From contig NZ_JALLPO010000055.1 of the NCBI RefSeq assembly GCF_023276435.1, forward strand, positions 1 through 49,176: 49,176 nt of DNA. Reading direction: 5' to 3'. The notes under the pieces are model-generated. The model was not told the DNA's origin. It searched no databases and worked only from the letters and a program-made list of their open reading frames with translations. Numbering within the stretch: the first letter of the stretch is position 1; each line of letters begins with the position of its first letter. Made by a program: the position numbers and the translations under genes. The DNA comes from Sphaerisporangium perillae. Its GTDB lineage: Bacteria; Actinomycetota; Actinomycetes; Streptosporangiales; Streptosporangiaceae. Positions 1 through 7,685 of this stretch are shown one piece after another.

Positions 1-1716
1 CACCTGCCCCTCGGCGTCCATCACGATCCGCACCAAAGTGGAAGTGCGCGCCAGCCGGTGCACATCGCCTACCGGCAGCAGCTGCCCGGTGGCGGCCAGC
101 AGCCCGGGAAACCACCGATCAGCCCGATGCCCACACCTGCCACAGCCATCATCAACCTCCCTGGCAGCTTCGGCCGGCTCCGCAGCTCCAGCAGGTGCCC
201 CTACCGGCTCGTTACCTTCGACCCGCCCCCCGAAAGGTTCGGCCCGTCCTTCGGGTGCTTCGGCCCGTCCTTCGTATGCTTCGGCCGGCTCCGCAGCTCC
301 AGCAGGTGCCCCTACCGGCTCGTTACCTTCGACCCGCCCCCCGAAAGGTTCGCCCCGTCCTTCGTGTGCTTCGGCCCGTCCTTCGTGTGCTTTGGTTCGT
401 CCCTCAGGAAGTACGACCCGTCCTCCCGGCGATTCGACCCGTCCTCCCGGCGATTCGACCCGTCCTCCGGATGGTTCGAGAGCTTCGGTGGGTTCCGCGA
501 TCTTGGCATGCTGGGCAGGTTGACCGGGGCGCCCCACACCCGCGGCGCACGCTGCAGCAGGGCCGGCGCCTTGAAGCGGAGTGGGGCAAGTGGGGCCGGG
601 GATGTCGTCGGGCAGGGAACCGGCGTTGACCAGCACCAGCAGCTCGGTGCTGATCTCCTTCTCCAGAAACCCGATCAACGCATCGGCGTTGCGTACACGC
701 AGCGGACGGTCATCCCCCTCGGCACGAGGCTTGGCATAGGCGTCCAGCAACGCCCGCAACCGGCCCGCGGCCTCACGCGGCAGCCGGAACTCCCCCTCCA
801 CCCCACCCGAACAGCTCTCTCGCACGATCAGAAAACGCCCCGCATAATCGGCATCCGCCTCCCCGGCGAGCCCACCAGGGCACAACACCTCACGCAGGTA
901 ACGGCCGGCCCGAGTGACCTCCGCCACCGTCGCCTCATCGGCCAGAGCCACCAGGATCGGCTCGGCCAGCTCTGTCTGCCGGTCGGTCAACGGCGCGGTG
1001 GCCGCGCAGATCGCCGACACCATCCCCTCAGCCAGAGCTCCCGACGCGAACCGACCGCGTACCACCGGCAGACGCGCCAACTCCACCGCCATACCCACCA
1101 GACGCCCCGCCCCGGCCATGCTCATCCCGCACGCCGACCGCAGCCACGTCTTCGTCGAAGCATGCCCGCCGCTTTTGACCTCACCAGTCGCATGCACCCG
1201 ACCCACCCGCGCCGCGATCGCCGAACTCAGCCGATCCCGCGCCCAAACCAGATCCTCCACCTCGGCCATACAAATCGCCGCCGACTCCGGCACCCCCGCC
1301 ACAGCCAACTCCCCAGCAGCCTCCCGCACCCGCCCCACCAACACCCACGATGCCCGGCCACCCACCCCGGGACCGGGACCACTCGAGCCGGTCTCGCTGG
1401 TCGCGTCATCACCCGGAGCTATGCCGTCGCAGGGAGCTGAACTGTCTTCGGCGCCTGCGCTGCCACGGGGATCCCACATGTGAGGATCCCGTACATGGGG
1501 TTGCGCGTCACGTGGATCCGGGTCATGGGGATCCGGGTCATGGGGATCGCAGGCATGGGCGTAATCCAGCGGATCGATGTCGCGGGCGGCCGAGCCGTCG
1601 CTGGAGTATCCGGAGGAACGCGCGACGACCGCTGCCCACCAGTCCGGGCCGAGCACGTCCCGAGCCGGTGGCCGCGACCGGCCGCGCATCGACAGGTCGG
1701 CCGCGTCCGCCTTCAT
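1..1716 (-). CDS. DUF222 (13E12 repeat family) HNH-type protein, C-terminus off the left edge
   Basis: The gene reads right to left and is still open at base 1, so its C-terminus lies outside. The visible 572 residues start at ATG 1714-1716, preceded by AAGGAG and GGGGGAGG. The N-terminus is low-complexity with a DPH-rich run. From about residue 165 the DUF222 core is clear, with the motif GHASTKTWLR and the following 'SMAGAGRLV...LARLP' pattern; the second half resumes near the edge as LPVGDVHRLARTSTLVRIV. These proteins usually end in an HNH nuclease domain, which would be off-window. Family members are numerous in actinobacteria and their role is unsettled. Odd here: a repeat-rich linker of roughly 120 residues separates the two halves of DUF222 and ends in a CGRCGH motif. 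Confidence 0.85.
   Translation of the reverse strand, partial: MKADAADLSMRGRSRPPARDVLGPDWWAAVVARSSGYSSDGSAARDIDPLDYAHACDPHDPDPHDPDPRDAQPHVRDPHMWDPRGSAGAEDSSAPCDGIAPGDDATSETGSSGPGPGVGGRASWVLVGRVREAAGELAVAGVPESAAICMAEVEDLVWARDRLSSAIAARVGRVHATGEVKSGGHASTKTWLRSACGMSMAGAGRLVGMAVELARLPVVRGRFASGALAEGMVSAICAATAPLTDRQTELAEPILVALADEATVAEVTRAGRYLREVLCPGGLAGEADADYAGRFLIVRESCSGGVEGEFRLPREAAGRLRALLDAYAKPRAEGDDRPLRVRNADALIGFLEKEISTELLVLVNAGSLPDDIPGPTCPTPLQGAGPAAACAAGVGRPGQPAQHAKIAEPTEALEPSGGRVESPGGRVESPGGRVVLPEGRTKAHEGRAEAHEGRGEPFGGRVEGNEPVGAPAGAAEPAEAYEGRAEAPEGRAEPFGGRVEGNEPVGAPAGAAEPAEAAREVDDGCGRCGHRADRWFPGLLAATGQLLPVGDVHRLARTSTLVRIVMDAEGQV
167..388. repeat. Two tandem copies of a 111-bp unit inside the DUF222 linker
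   Basis: Copy 1 is 167-277 and copy 2 is 278-388, differing at only about three bases by eye. 111 bp is 37 codons, so the duplication keeps the reading frame of the minus-strand gene. The encoded peptide is rich in EGRAEA and GGRVEG motifs. Near-identity suggests a recent duplication in a disordered linker. Confidence 0.9.
421..462. repeat. Two tandem 21-bp units (7 codons) in the DUF222 linker
   Basis: Two identical 21-base units, 421-441 and 442-462, encode GGRVESP-type heptapeptides on the minus strand. They adjoin the 111-bp repeats and share their G-G-R-V-E motif, so the whole linker seems to have grown by repeat expansion. Confidence 0.85.
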
Positions 1717-1733
1717 TCCTCCCCCACTCCTTC

Positions 1734-1761
1734 AATGATTCGAAAGTCTGTACGAATCATT
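1734..1761. promoter_or_regulatory. 9-bp inverted repeat ahead of the DUF222 gene
   Basis: Perfect 9-bp arms aatgattcg (1734-1742) and cgaatcatt (1753-1761) flank a 10-bp spacer, 18 bp upstream of the start codon at 1716. The region is AT-rich compared with the rest of the window. It could be an operator or a hairpin in the leader; no nearby regulator gene identifies the partner. Confidence 0.5.
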
Positions 1762-2016
1762 TCATGCGCCCAAGCTGATCGCAACTCGAATTCCGTTAGT
1801 AATAAATGCCTGCAATGTGAAATTGAATCCATACGCCGCGAGCAAGTTAATTGTCGGAAATTGGCGGTATCCGGGTGGACACAGCCCCTGCTGCGGCCGA
1901 TTCCAAGGGTGGCGGCAAGGACGGGGCGAGGCCGGCCAAAAGGGGCAGCGCCCGGCTATCGACGCACACACGCAGCGCGAGTGCGCCCGTTGCCCGTTGC
2001 CCGTTGCCCGTTGCCC
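1762..2016. other. Gene-free stretch, AT-rich at its left end
   Basis: Together with the possible relic at 2017-2262 this makes about 500 bp without a confident gene. Bases 1762-1865 are unusually AT-rich and probably hold the promoter of the DUF222 gene. The rest is GC-rich with the cccgttg heptamer repeat. Short open frames exist on both strands but none has a ribosome-binding site or recognisable protein content. Confidence 0.5.
1986..2013. repeat. Four tandem copies of the heptamer cccgttg
   Basis: Four perfect 7-bp units sit just beyond the stop codon of the possible coding relic at 2017-2262 (reading leftward). No function is evident. Confidence 0.9.
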
Positions 2017-2262
2017 CTACGACAGCCCCGCCTGGCCCGCCGCCCTGTCGGCGTGGATGGCGTTCACCCGGCCACCCTGCCACCGGCTCTCCCACACGAA
2101 GGACACATGGCCGTCCAAGGGCGCTATCCGAGGCCCCAACTGGGCGGCGTACGCGAAGTGGCCGGCAACCACCGGTGAACCGAACCGCCGGTGGAGATAC
2201 CCCCCGACCAGGCTGCCGGCGAGCCGGAACCTGTCAGGGGACCGCGGAGTCGTCGGTGGGCG
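2017..2262 (-). pseudogene. Possible coding relic, in frame after the PH-domain gene
   Basis: Immediately after the TGA of the PH-domain gene the same minus-strand frame stays open for 81 codons and ends at TAG 2017-2019. Its translation looks protein-like rather than random, with the segments AGSLVGGYLHRRFGSPVVAG and LDGHVSFVWESRW, and codon use matches real genes. There is no ATG; the only in-frame GTG (2172) would give 51 residues and lacks a clear Shine-Dalgarno. I do not recognise a family. It could be the tail of a decayed gene, a small ORF with an unusual start, or chance. Confidence 0.3.
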
Positions 2263-2883
2263 TCAGGAGAGGATCAGGGCGGCGATCACCAGGGTTAGGG
2301 CGGCGGCCAGGGCGACCAGGGCTGAGGGGGACCAGGTGGCGATCAGGGGGCGCTTCTCGCCGGCCTCGCGGGACTTCTTCTCGGCCATCTCGGTGAGCTG
2401 CTGGGCGACCCAGTCGGCGTGCGTTCGGCCCGCCATGGCCTCCGCCGCCTTCTGCTCCGCCTTGGAGACCTGCGGCTGAGTGGTCGGGTAGCGGCTGGAG
2501 CCGGCGGGGACGTTCGGAGTGCCGCGTCGCACCGCCTTGGCCCGTTCGCGCGCCGACGCCTGGGGCGTCCAGCAGCGGACGCTGTCGTCGCCCGACTCGA
2601 TGATGATCGCGTGGGAGACGTGGATGCCGTCGACGGCCTTCCAGGGCACGAGGACGTTGCGCAGCGGGTTGCGCACCATGATGCCGTCCTCGCGGGGCAG
2701 GATGCCGGGGCGCAGGCAGCCGACGAACACGGCCGCCGTCAGCACGGCGAGCACGGCGCCGGCGACCAGAGCGGACGGGATCGTGCCGTTGGCGACCAGG
2801 TCGACGGCATTGAATGCGGCGAACACCATCCACACCCAGCCGAGCACCCAAGCCGTCTTGGACCGGAAGACTTGTGGCTTCAC
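2263..2883 (-). CDS. PH-domain membrane protein (bacterial PH type)
   Basis: 206 residues from GTG 2883. Two hydrophobic segments lie at about residues 11-32 and 38-56. They are followed by a bacterial PH-like core (ILPREDGIMVRNPLRNVLVPW, then 'GIHVSHAIIIESGD'), a charged Ala/Lys/Glu-rich helical stretch (about 135-175), and a third hydrophobic segment (about 186-205). This pattern fits small actinobacterial membrane proteins annotated as PH domain-containing, probably envelope-associated with the PH module facing the cytoplasm. The true substrate is unknown. The gene lies downstream of add, separated by 268 bp, so it need not be co-transcribed. Confidence 0.7.
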   Translation of the reverse strand: MKPQVFRSKTAWVLGWVWMVFAAFNAVDLVANGTIPSALVAGAVLAVLTAAVFVGCLRPGILPREDGIMVRNPLRNVLVPWKAVDGIHVSHAIIIESGDDSVRCWTPQASARERAKAVRRGTPNVPAGSSRYPTTQPQVSKAEQKAAEAMAGRTHADWVAQQLTEMAEKKSREAGEKRPLIATWSPSALVALAAALTLVIAALILS

Positions 2884-3151
2884 CGCTCGCTCACCGCTAC
2901 CTCTCCGTTCACCTGGCGGTCACCACGGTAACGCCTCCGGCGCTGTGCTCAAGCCTGCCACTCAGGAGAGCTCGAACCGCAGCCCAGCAACGTTCTCAAC
3001 CTGCGCTCACCAGAGCGCGGACCGCACCGGCGAACGACTCAAGCCTGCCGGTGGCCAATGCTCACACCCCGGACCCGCGGCACTCAAGGGTGCCGGTCAG
3101 AAACCGCCGCTCACACCCCGGGCCCAGTAGGGGGCGAGGCTGTCGGGGTGG
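2884..3151. other. Non-coding spacer with short direct repeats
   Basis: This spacer between add and the PH-domain gene contains two copies of ctcaagcctgcc (2948-2959 and 3038-3049) and two of gctcacaccccgg (from 3060 and from 3109). I see no convincing hairpin terminator or reading frame. Confidence 0.5.
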
Positions 3152-4228
3152 TCAGGCCTGCCATTTCAGTTGGGCGAAGCCTGGCTTGATCACGCCGTTG
3201 ATCAGTGCCAGCCGTTCGTCGAACGGGATGAAGGCCGACTTCATGGCGTTGACCGTGAACCACTGCAGATCGTCCCACCCGTAGCCGAAGGTTTCGACGA
3301 GGTTGGCGAATTCCTGGGAGACGCTGGTGTCGCTCATCAACCTGTTGTCGGTGTTGACGGTCACCCGGAAGTGCAGGCGGCGAAGCAGGCCGATGGGGTG
3401 CTCGGCGAGCGAGGAGGCCGCGCCGGTCTGGAGGTTGGACGTGGGGCACATCTCCAGCGGGATGCGCTTGTCGCGCACGTACGCCGCGAGCCGCCCCAGC
3501 TTGGCGGTGCCGTCCGAGGCGACCTGGATGTCGTCGATGATGCGCACGCCGTGGCCGAGCCGGTCGGCGCCGCACCACTGGATGGCCTGCCAGATCGACG
3601 GGAGCCCGAAGCCCTCGCCCGCGTGGATGGTGAAGTGGGCGTTCTCCCGCTGGAGGTACTCGAAGGCGTCCAGGTGACGGGTGGGAGGGTACCCGGCCTC
3701 GGCGCCGGCGATGTCGAACCCGGCGACGCCCACGTCGCGGTAGCGGACGGCCAGCTCGGCGATCTCCATGGAGCGTGCCTGATGGCGCATCGCGGTGAGC
3801 AGCGTTCCGACCCGGATGTCGCGCCCCTCGGAGCCGACCCGGAAGCCTTCCAGGACGGCCTCGACCGCCTCGTCGAGCGTGAGCCCGCCGGAGGTGTGCT
3901 GTTCGGGCGCGTACCGGACCTCGGCGTAGACGACCCCGTCGTTGGCCAGGTCCTCCGCGCATTCGGCGGCGACCCGGATCAGGGACTCGCGGGTCTGCAT
4001 GACCCCGACGGTGTGGTCGAAGGTCTCGAGGTAGCGCTCCAGCGACCCGGAGTCGGACGCCTCGCGGAACCAGGTGCGCAGGTTGCCGGCGTCCGTGCTG
4101 GGCAGCCTGTCGTAGCCGGTCTCGCGGGCCAGGTCGATGATCGTCTCAGGTCGCAGGCCACCGTCGAGATGGTCGTGGAGGAGGACCTTGGGAGCTTTGC
4201 GGATCTCGTCACGTGTGGGCTGCGTCAT
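3152..4228 (-). CDS. add: Adenosine deaminase
   Basis: 358 residues. Hydrolyses adenosine and deoxyadenosine to inosine and deoxyinosine plus ammonia in purine salvage, in the cytoplasm with a catalytic zinc. All key residues are visible: HDHLDG with zinc ligands H18 and H20, IHAGEG with H202 and catalytic E205, GHG with H226, and NTD with D294. Length is normal for the bacterial family. ATG 4226-4228 follows AGGATG at a suitable distance. It lies near the nucleoside uptake operon (7.7-15 kb), in line with a salvage role. The upstream cupin gene ends 99 bp away in the same direction. Confidence 0.96.
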   Translation of the reverse strand: MTQPTRDEIRKAPKVLLHDHLDGGLRPETIIDLARETGYDRLPSTDAGNLRTWFREASDSGSLERYLETFDHTVGVMQTRESLIRVAAECAEDLANDGVVYAEVRYAPEQHTSGGLTLDEAVEAVLEGFRVGSEGRDIRVGTLLTAMRHQARSMEIAELAVRYRDVGVAGFDIAGAEAGYPPTRHLDAFEYLQRENAHFTIHAGEGFGLPSIWQAIQWCGADRLGHGVRIIDDIQVASDGTAKLGRLAAYVRDKRIPLEMCPTSNLQTGAASSLAEHPIGLLRRLHFRVTVNTDNRLMSDTSVSQEFANLVETFGYGWDDLQWFTVNAMKSAFIPFDERLALINGVIKPGFAQLKWQA

Positions 4229-4237
4229 CGGAACATC

Positions 4238-4358
4238 CTAAGCAGTCGTGCGCCGGAGCCCACGCTCATTCGTCGCGGTTCGCGGTGTCCGGAAAATCCT
4301 TAAGCGGTCGTGGGCCGGCGGCCCGGATCACTCCTCCCGGTTCACGGTGTCGGGCGAG
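4238..4358. repeat. Two imperfect ~60-bp copies of the cupin gene 3' end
   Basis: Copy B (about 4299-4358) contains the last codons of the cupin gene (PDTVNREE, stop) and its downstream bases. Copy A (about 4238-4296) reads on the minus strand as PDTANRDE followed by TGA and similar downstream bases. The cupin 3' end thus appears to have been duplicated in tandem and one copy left between cupin and add. Confidence 0.6.
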
Positions 4359-4681
4359 AAGGCCGGCAGGCACACGGCGACGTACTCGGCGCCCTCGGGG
4401 CCCACGGTGTAGCGGATCTTCTCGCCGGGGAGGGTCACGAACGCCTCGCCCTCGTGCACCTCGGCCACGCCCTCCTCGTGCTCGACGATGACGGTGCCAC
4501 GCAGCACGAGGGTGTACTCGGTGAACTGCGGCGTCTGGGCCGGTTCCTCCCAGCCCGCCGGGGCCACCATGTGCGCGATGGACACCTGGTCGTCGCCGGT
4601 GTTGACCCGCCCGACGTACTCGTCGATGATCTTGCCGCCCGGGACCGGAATGCGGGTCGCGCCCGCGATTTTACGTACCAC
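4328..4681 (-). CDS. Small single-domain cupin protein
   Basis: 117 residues, the size of one beta-barrel cupin. The pattern 'EYTLVLRGTVIVEHE...VHEGEAFVTLPGEKIRYTV' matches the two cupin motifs, though the histidines of metal-binding cupins are mostly missing in motif 1, so metal binding is uncertain. Substrate is unknown. GTG 4679-4681 has no Shine-Dalgarno. A TAGACT hexamer (minus strand, 4688-4693) ends exactly six bases before it, suggesting a leaderless transcript. It may continue into add. Confidence 0.8.
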   Translation of the reverse strand: MVRKIAGATRIPVPGGKIIDEYVGRVNTGDDQVSIAHMVAPAGWEEPAQTPQFTEYTLVLRGTVIVEHEEGVAEVHEGEAFVTLPGEKIRYTVGPEGAEYVAVCLPAFSPDTVNREE

Positions 4682-4741
4682 GCGATAAGTCTAGTGAGTC
4701 GTGCCCGCCCGGTACGCCCCAGGTCATCCCCTCGCAACCAG

Positions 4742-5452
4742 TCAGTGTGCGATGTCGATCACCAGGCGGTAGGGGTCGGACTGCTCGATGACCCGGAACC
4801 CGGCGCGCCGGCGCAGCACCAGGGCGACGGTGACGACGCCTTCGAAGTCGCCGGACCGCACGACGGTCCGCAGGTTGGCGAGACCGGGTCGCAGGACGCG
4901 CGACCTCGTCCAGGTGGGCTTGCCGTCCTCGGTGTGGGCGTTGGCGGGCGTGAGCATGACCTGCAGGTAGGCCCCGCCCTTGATGTCGATGAGCTTGCCC
5001 GAGCCGTCCTCGTACAGCTTGCGCACCCAGTCGACGGTGTACCCGGTCTTCTCGCCCTGCAGGTCGATGACCACCCGGTCGTACCCCTGGTGCGTGGCGA
5101 ACCTGGCCCCCTTGACCAGCGGCGGCCGGGCGGGCGTACGTGTGACCCGGACCTGCCCGGTGCTCGTGGGCGGCGGCAGGTCGGTGGAGCCGGGGGACGG
5201 CCGCAGCGTGGAGGGCACACCGGACGGGGACAGGGTGACCGGCGGGCGGCCGGACGGGGGCGTGGTGTCCGTGCCGGACGGCGGTGCGGACGCGGAGGGG
5301 GCCGGGGACGAACCGGTGGGGACCGGACCGGTCGAAGACGGAGCCGGGCCGTCCGGGGTGCTCGTCGGCGAGGATCCGGGAGCCGGCTCCGTGCCGCACG
5401 CCGCGACGAGCGCGAGGGACATGAGGACTGTGGCGACGGCGATCCTCTTCAT
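4742..5452 (-). CDS. Secreted lipoprotein with AMIN-like domain
   Basis: 236 residues. The N-terminus is a lipoprotein signal (MKRIAVATVLMSLALVAAC) with lipobox LVAAC and the modified cysteine at residue 19. A linker rich in Pro, Ser, Thr and Gly (about 20-110) leads to the C-terminal domain (FATHQGYDRVVIDLQGE, then 'YLQVMLTPANAHTEDGKPTW'), typical of actinobacterial AMIN-like domain proteins. Such proteins are thought to sit on the outer face of the membrane or in the wall; ligand unknown. GAGGAG lies seven bases before ATG 5452. Confidence 0.82.
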   Translation of the reverse strand: MKRIAVATVLMSLALVAACGTEPAPGSSPTSTPDGPAPSSTGPVPTGSSPAPSASAPPSGTDTTPPSGRPPVTLSPSGVPSTLRPSPGSTDLPPPTSTGQVRVTRTPARPPLVKGARFATHQGYDRVVIDLQGEKTGYTVDWVRKLYEDGSGKLIDIKGGAYLQVMLTPANAHTEDGKPTWTRSRVLRPGLANLRTVVRSGDFEGVVTVALVLRRRAGFRVIEQSDPYRLVIDIAH

Positions 5453-5578
5453 GGCTCGGCTCCTCGGCTGGTCTCACCAACTCCTTAGACCCCGAGAATG
5501 CCTCACAGGTTCGCGGAGAAACTCCTTAACCCGAAATTGTGTCCGATGCGCCCCTTCGGCCCCGGTGGCGCACGCGAG

Positions 5579-5610
5579 GAGCCCCCGGCACGCGCACGCG
5601 CCGGGGGCTC
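5579..5610 (-). terminator. Hairpin terminator after the MFS pump gene
   Basis: Perfect 11-bp arms gagcccccggc (5579-5589) and gccgggggctc (5600-5610) with a 10-base loop lie 117 bp beyond the MFS stop codon. No U-tract follows, as is common in high-GC actinobacteria. Confidence 0.7.
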
Positions 5611-5726
5611 GGTCCAGGACGGACAGCGGTTCGAAAGTGGGGGCCGGGGGCCTCTGGCCCGGGGCGAAGGGACCTCCCCGGGTGCCGGGTCCGGCGTCGG
5701 CCGTCCCACGGGCGGAGCCCCAGCGA

Positions 5727-7199
5727 TCAGATCGTCTCCAGGACCTTCAGGTCGCCGTCCTGGGCCTCGTCCTCGTCCGTGGCCTTCGCGCGGCCGGCGA
5801 GCAGTCCGGTCAGGGCGATGCCCAGCCCGAGGATCGCGATGGCGGCGCAGACCGCGAACGAGGATCGGATGGCCGGCATGGTGACCACGCCCCCGTGGGA
5901 GGTCGCCACGGCGGCCACGATCGCGAGCACGAGGGCTCCGCCGACCTGACCCGAGGTGTTGAGCAGGCCGGAGGCCAGCCCCTGCTCGTCGTCGGCCACT
6001 CCCGCGGTGGCCTGGATGTTCAGCGAGGGGAACGACAGCGCGAACGCGACGCCCAGCAGCAGCATCCCAGGAATGATCATGGTGGCCAGGGCGGGGTGCT
6101 CGCCGGCGTTCAGGAAGACGGCGTACCCGGCGGCCAGGGCGAACGACCCGATGGTGATCAGGAGGCCGGTGCCGAACCGGTCGGCGAGGTCGCCCATCTT
6201 GGTGGAGGTGAGGGCGACGAGCAGGCCCGCTGGGAGGAACGCCAGCGCGGTGTGCAGGGCGGACCAGCCGAGGAGGTTCTGGAAGTACTGCATGGCGACG
6301 AACTGGAAGCCGACGTAGGAGCCGAACAGGATCACCAGGCCGAGGTTGGCCCGGACGAGCGGCCCCGACCGCAGGATGGCCAGCCGGACGAGCGGGTGCT
6401 TGACGCGCAGCTCGGTGACGATGAACAGCGCCATCAGGGCGACGGCGCCGGCGATGCTCGCCAGCGTGCGGACCGAGCCCCAGCCGGCCTCGGGCGCCTG
6501 GACGACGGCGAACACGAACAGCAGCATGGAGCCGGTGATGGTGGCCGCGCCGATGAGGTCGTGGCCTCCGGTGGCACGCTCTTCGCCGCTGTGGCGCGGC
6601 AGGAGCTTCAGGCCGGCCACCAGCGCGATGATCGCGACCGGCACCGGCGACAGGAAGGTCCAGCGCCAGCCGAGCTCGGTCAGGAACCCGGACAGGACCA
6701 GCCCGAGGGAGAAGCCGCTCGCGCCGCAGGCGGTGAAGATGCTGAGCGCCCGGTTGCGCGCCGGTCCTTCGGCGAAGGTGGTGGTGATGATCGACAGTGC
6801 CGCCGGGGCGGTGAAGGCCGCGCTGATGCCCTTGATGAACCGGGCGACGATGAGCAGGCCGCCGTCGTCGACCAGCCCGCCGAGCAGCGAGGCGACGGAG
6901 AAGACCGCGAGCGCCACGAGGAAGACCCTGCGGCGGCCGAGCAGGTCGGCGGTGCGCCCGCCGAGCAGGAGCAGGCCGCCGTAGCCGAGGACGTATCCGC
7001 TGACGACCCATTGGAGCGTAGATGTGGACAGGCCGAGGTCGGCCTGGATGGACGGCAGGGCCACTCCCACCATCGAGACATCGAGGGCATCGAGGAACAC
7101 GACGGCGCAGAGGACGGTGAGCGCCCCCCAGAGGCGCGCATCCCATCGTTCGTCATGTGAGGAGGGGAACATGGAAGAGGACAGTACATGCACATGCAT
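5727..7199 (-). CDS. MFS multidrug efflux transporter, DHA2 (EmrB/QacA) type
   Basis: 490 residues with about 14 hydrophobic segments. Motif A after TM2 is visible (GGRTADLLGRRRVF), and motif C-like Gly/Ser-rich sequence occurs near TM5. Predicted proton-coupled drug exporter of the inner membrane. It diverges from a MarR gene with a shared operator in the gap, so MarR probably represses it. Two starts are possible: ATG 7199, which adds nine odd residues, or ATG 7172 (MFPSSHDERW). Neither has a good Shine-Dalgarno. Transcription ends at the hairpin 5579-5610. Confidence 0.9.
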   Translation of the reverse strand: MHVHVLSSSMFPSSHDERWDARLWGALTVLCAVVFLDALDVSMVGVALPSIQADLGLSTSTLQWVVSGYVLGYGGLLLLGGRTADLLGRRRVFLVALAVFSVASLLGGLVDDGGLLIVARFIKGISAAFTAPAALSIITTTFAEGPARNRALSIFTACGASGFSLGLVLSGFLTELGWRWTFLSPVPVAIIALVAGLKLLPRHSGEERATGGHDLIGAATITGSMLLFVFAVVQAPEAGWGSVRTLASIAGAVALMALFIVTELRVKHPLVRLAILRSGPLVRANLGLVILFGSYVGFQFVAMQYFQNLLGWSALHTALAFLPAGLLVALTSTKMGDLADRFGTGLLITIGSFALAAGYAVFLNAGEHPALATMIIPGMLLLGVAFALSFPSLNIQATAGVADDEQGLASGLLNTSGQVGGALVLAIVAAVATSHGGVVTMPAIRSSFAVCAAIAILGLGIALTGLLAGRAKATDEDEAQDGDLKVLETI

Positions 7200-7230
7200 T
7201 CAATGCACAAGCAAATAATTCGTGTGCATT
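7195..7230. promoter_or_regulatory. Probable MarR operator between the pump and marR
   Basis: Perfect 8-bp arms aatgcaca (7202-7209) and tgtgcatt (7223-7230) flank an AT-rich 13-bp centre. An overlapping smaller palindrome, TGCATT-C-AATGCA, occupies 7195-7207. The site lies between the divergent start codons and would cover the promoters of both genes. Confidence 0.65.
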
Positions 7231-7246
7231 TATTGACGACGCATGC

Positions 7247-7252
7247 TATAGT
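7247..7252 (+). promoter_or_regulatory. -10 element of a leaderless marR transcript
   Basis: TATAGT ends six bases before ATG 7259, so transcription should start at or within a base of the A of the start codon. No Shine-Dalgarno precedes the gene. Confidence 0.5.
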
Positions 7253-7258
7253 CTGCAC

Positions 7259-7639
7259 ATGAACGACGTCGATGTCGTGAGCTCATGGCGCGACCTGATG
7301 GCCTGCCACGCCACCACGTGGTGCGCGCTCGAACGCGAGCTCGGCGAGAAGCACGGCCTGGGTGTGAGCGACTTCGAGGTCCTCGACCGCATGGCCGAGT
7401 CCGATCACGGCAAGTACCGCGTCCAGGAGCTCGCCGACGCCGTTCACCTCAGCCAGAGCGCGCTGTCACGCCTGATCTCACGCCTGGAGAGATCAGGGCT
7501 CGTGTGCCGCAACATGTGCGCCGAAGACCGGCGCGGCGTCTTCGTCCAGATCACCGAGGCCGGCGTCGAGCGCCACCGCGAGGCCCTCCCCACCCACCGC
7601 GCCGTACTCAACGCCTCTCTGGCCGGCTCTCACCGCTGA
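7259..7639 (+). CDS. MarR-family transcriptional regulator
   Basis: 126 residues from ATG 7259 (MNDVDVVSSWRDL). A winged helix is visible in 'VQELADAVHLSQSALSRLISRLERSGLVCR' (about residues 57-87), followed by the wing AEDRRGVFVQITEAG. The D-R-R-G wing motif is classical for MarR. It diverges from a DHA2 pump with a palindrome in the gap, so it probably represses both until an inducer binds. At the 3' end it meets deoA tail to tail. An in-frame upstream ATG (7157) would run through the operator and pump start and is unlikely. Confidence 0.92.
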   Translation: MNDVDVVSSWRDLMACHATTWCALERELGEKHGLGVSDFEVLDRMAESDHGKYRVQELADAVHLSQSALSRLISRLERSGLVCRNMCAEDRRGVFVQITEAGVERHREALPTHRAVLNASLAGSHR

Positions 7640-7685
7640 GCGCACCACCCCGAGGGTCCCGCGGCACCCCCGCCGGCGCCCCCGC

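Noticed and set aside
58..1440. 460-residue plus-strand frame over the DUF222 gene
   Set aside because: It is antisense to a clear DUF222 protein and its translation is low-complexity; the minus strand carries the family motifs.
4980..7160. 726-residue plus-strand frame
   Set aside because: Antisense shadow of the AMIN lipoprotein and MFS genes, kept open by GC bias.
7157..7258. Longer marR start at ATG 7157
   Set aside because: It would translate through the operator and the start of the divergent pump; the MarR fold begins after 7259.
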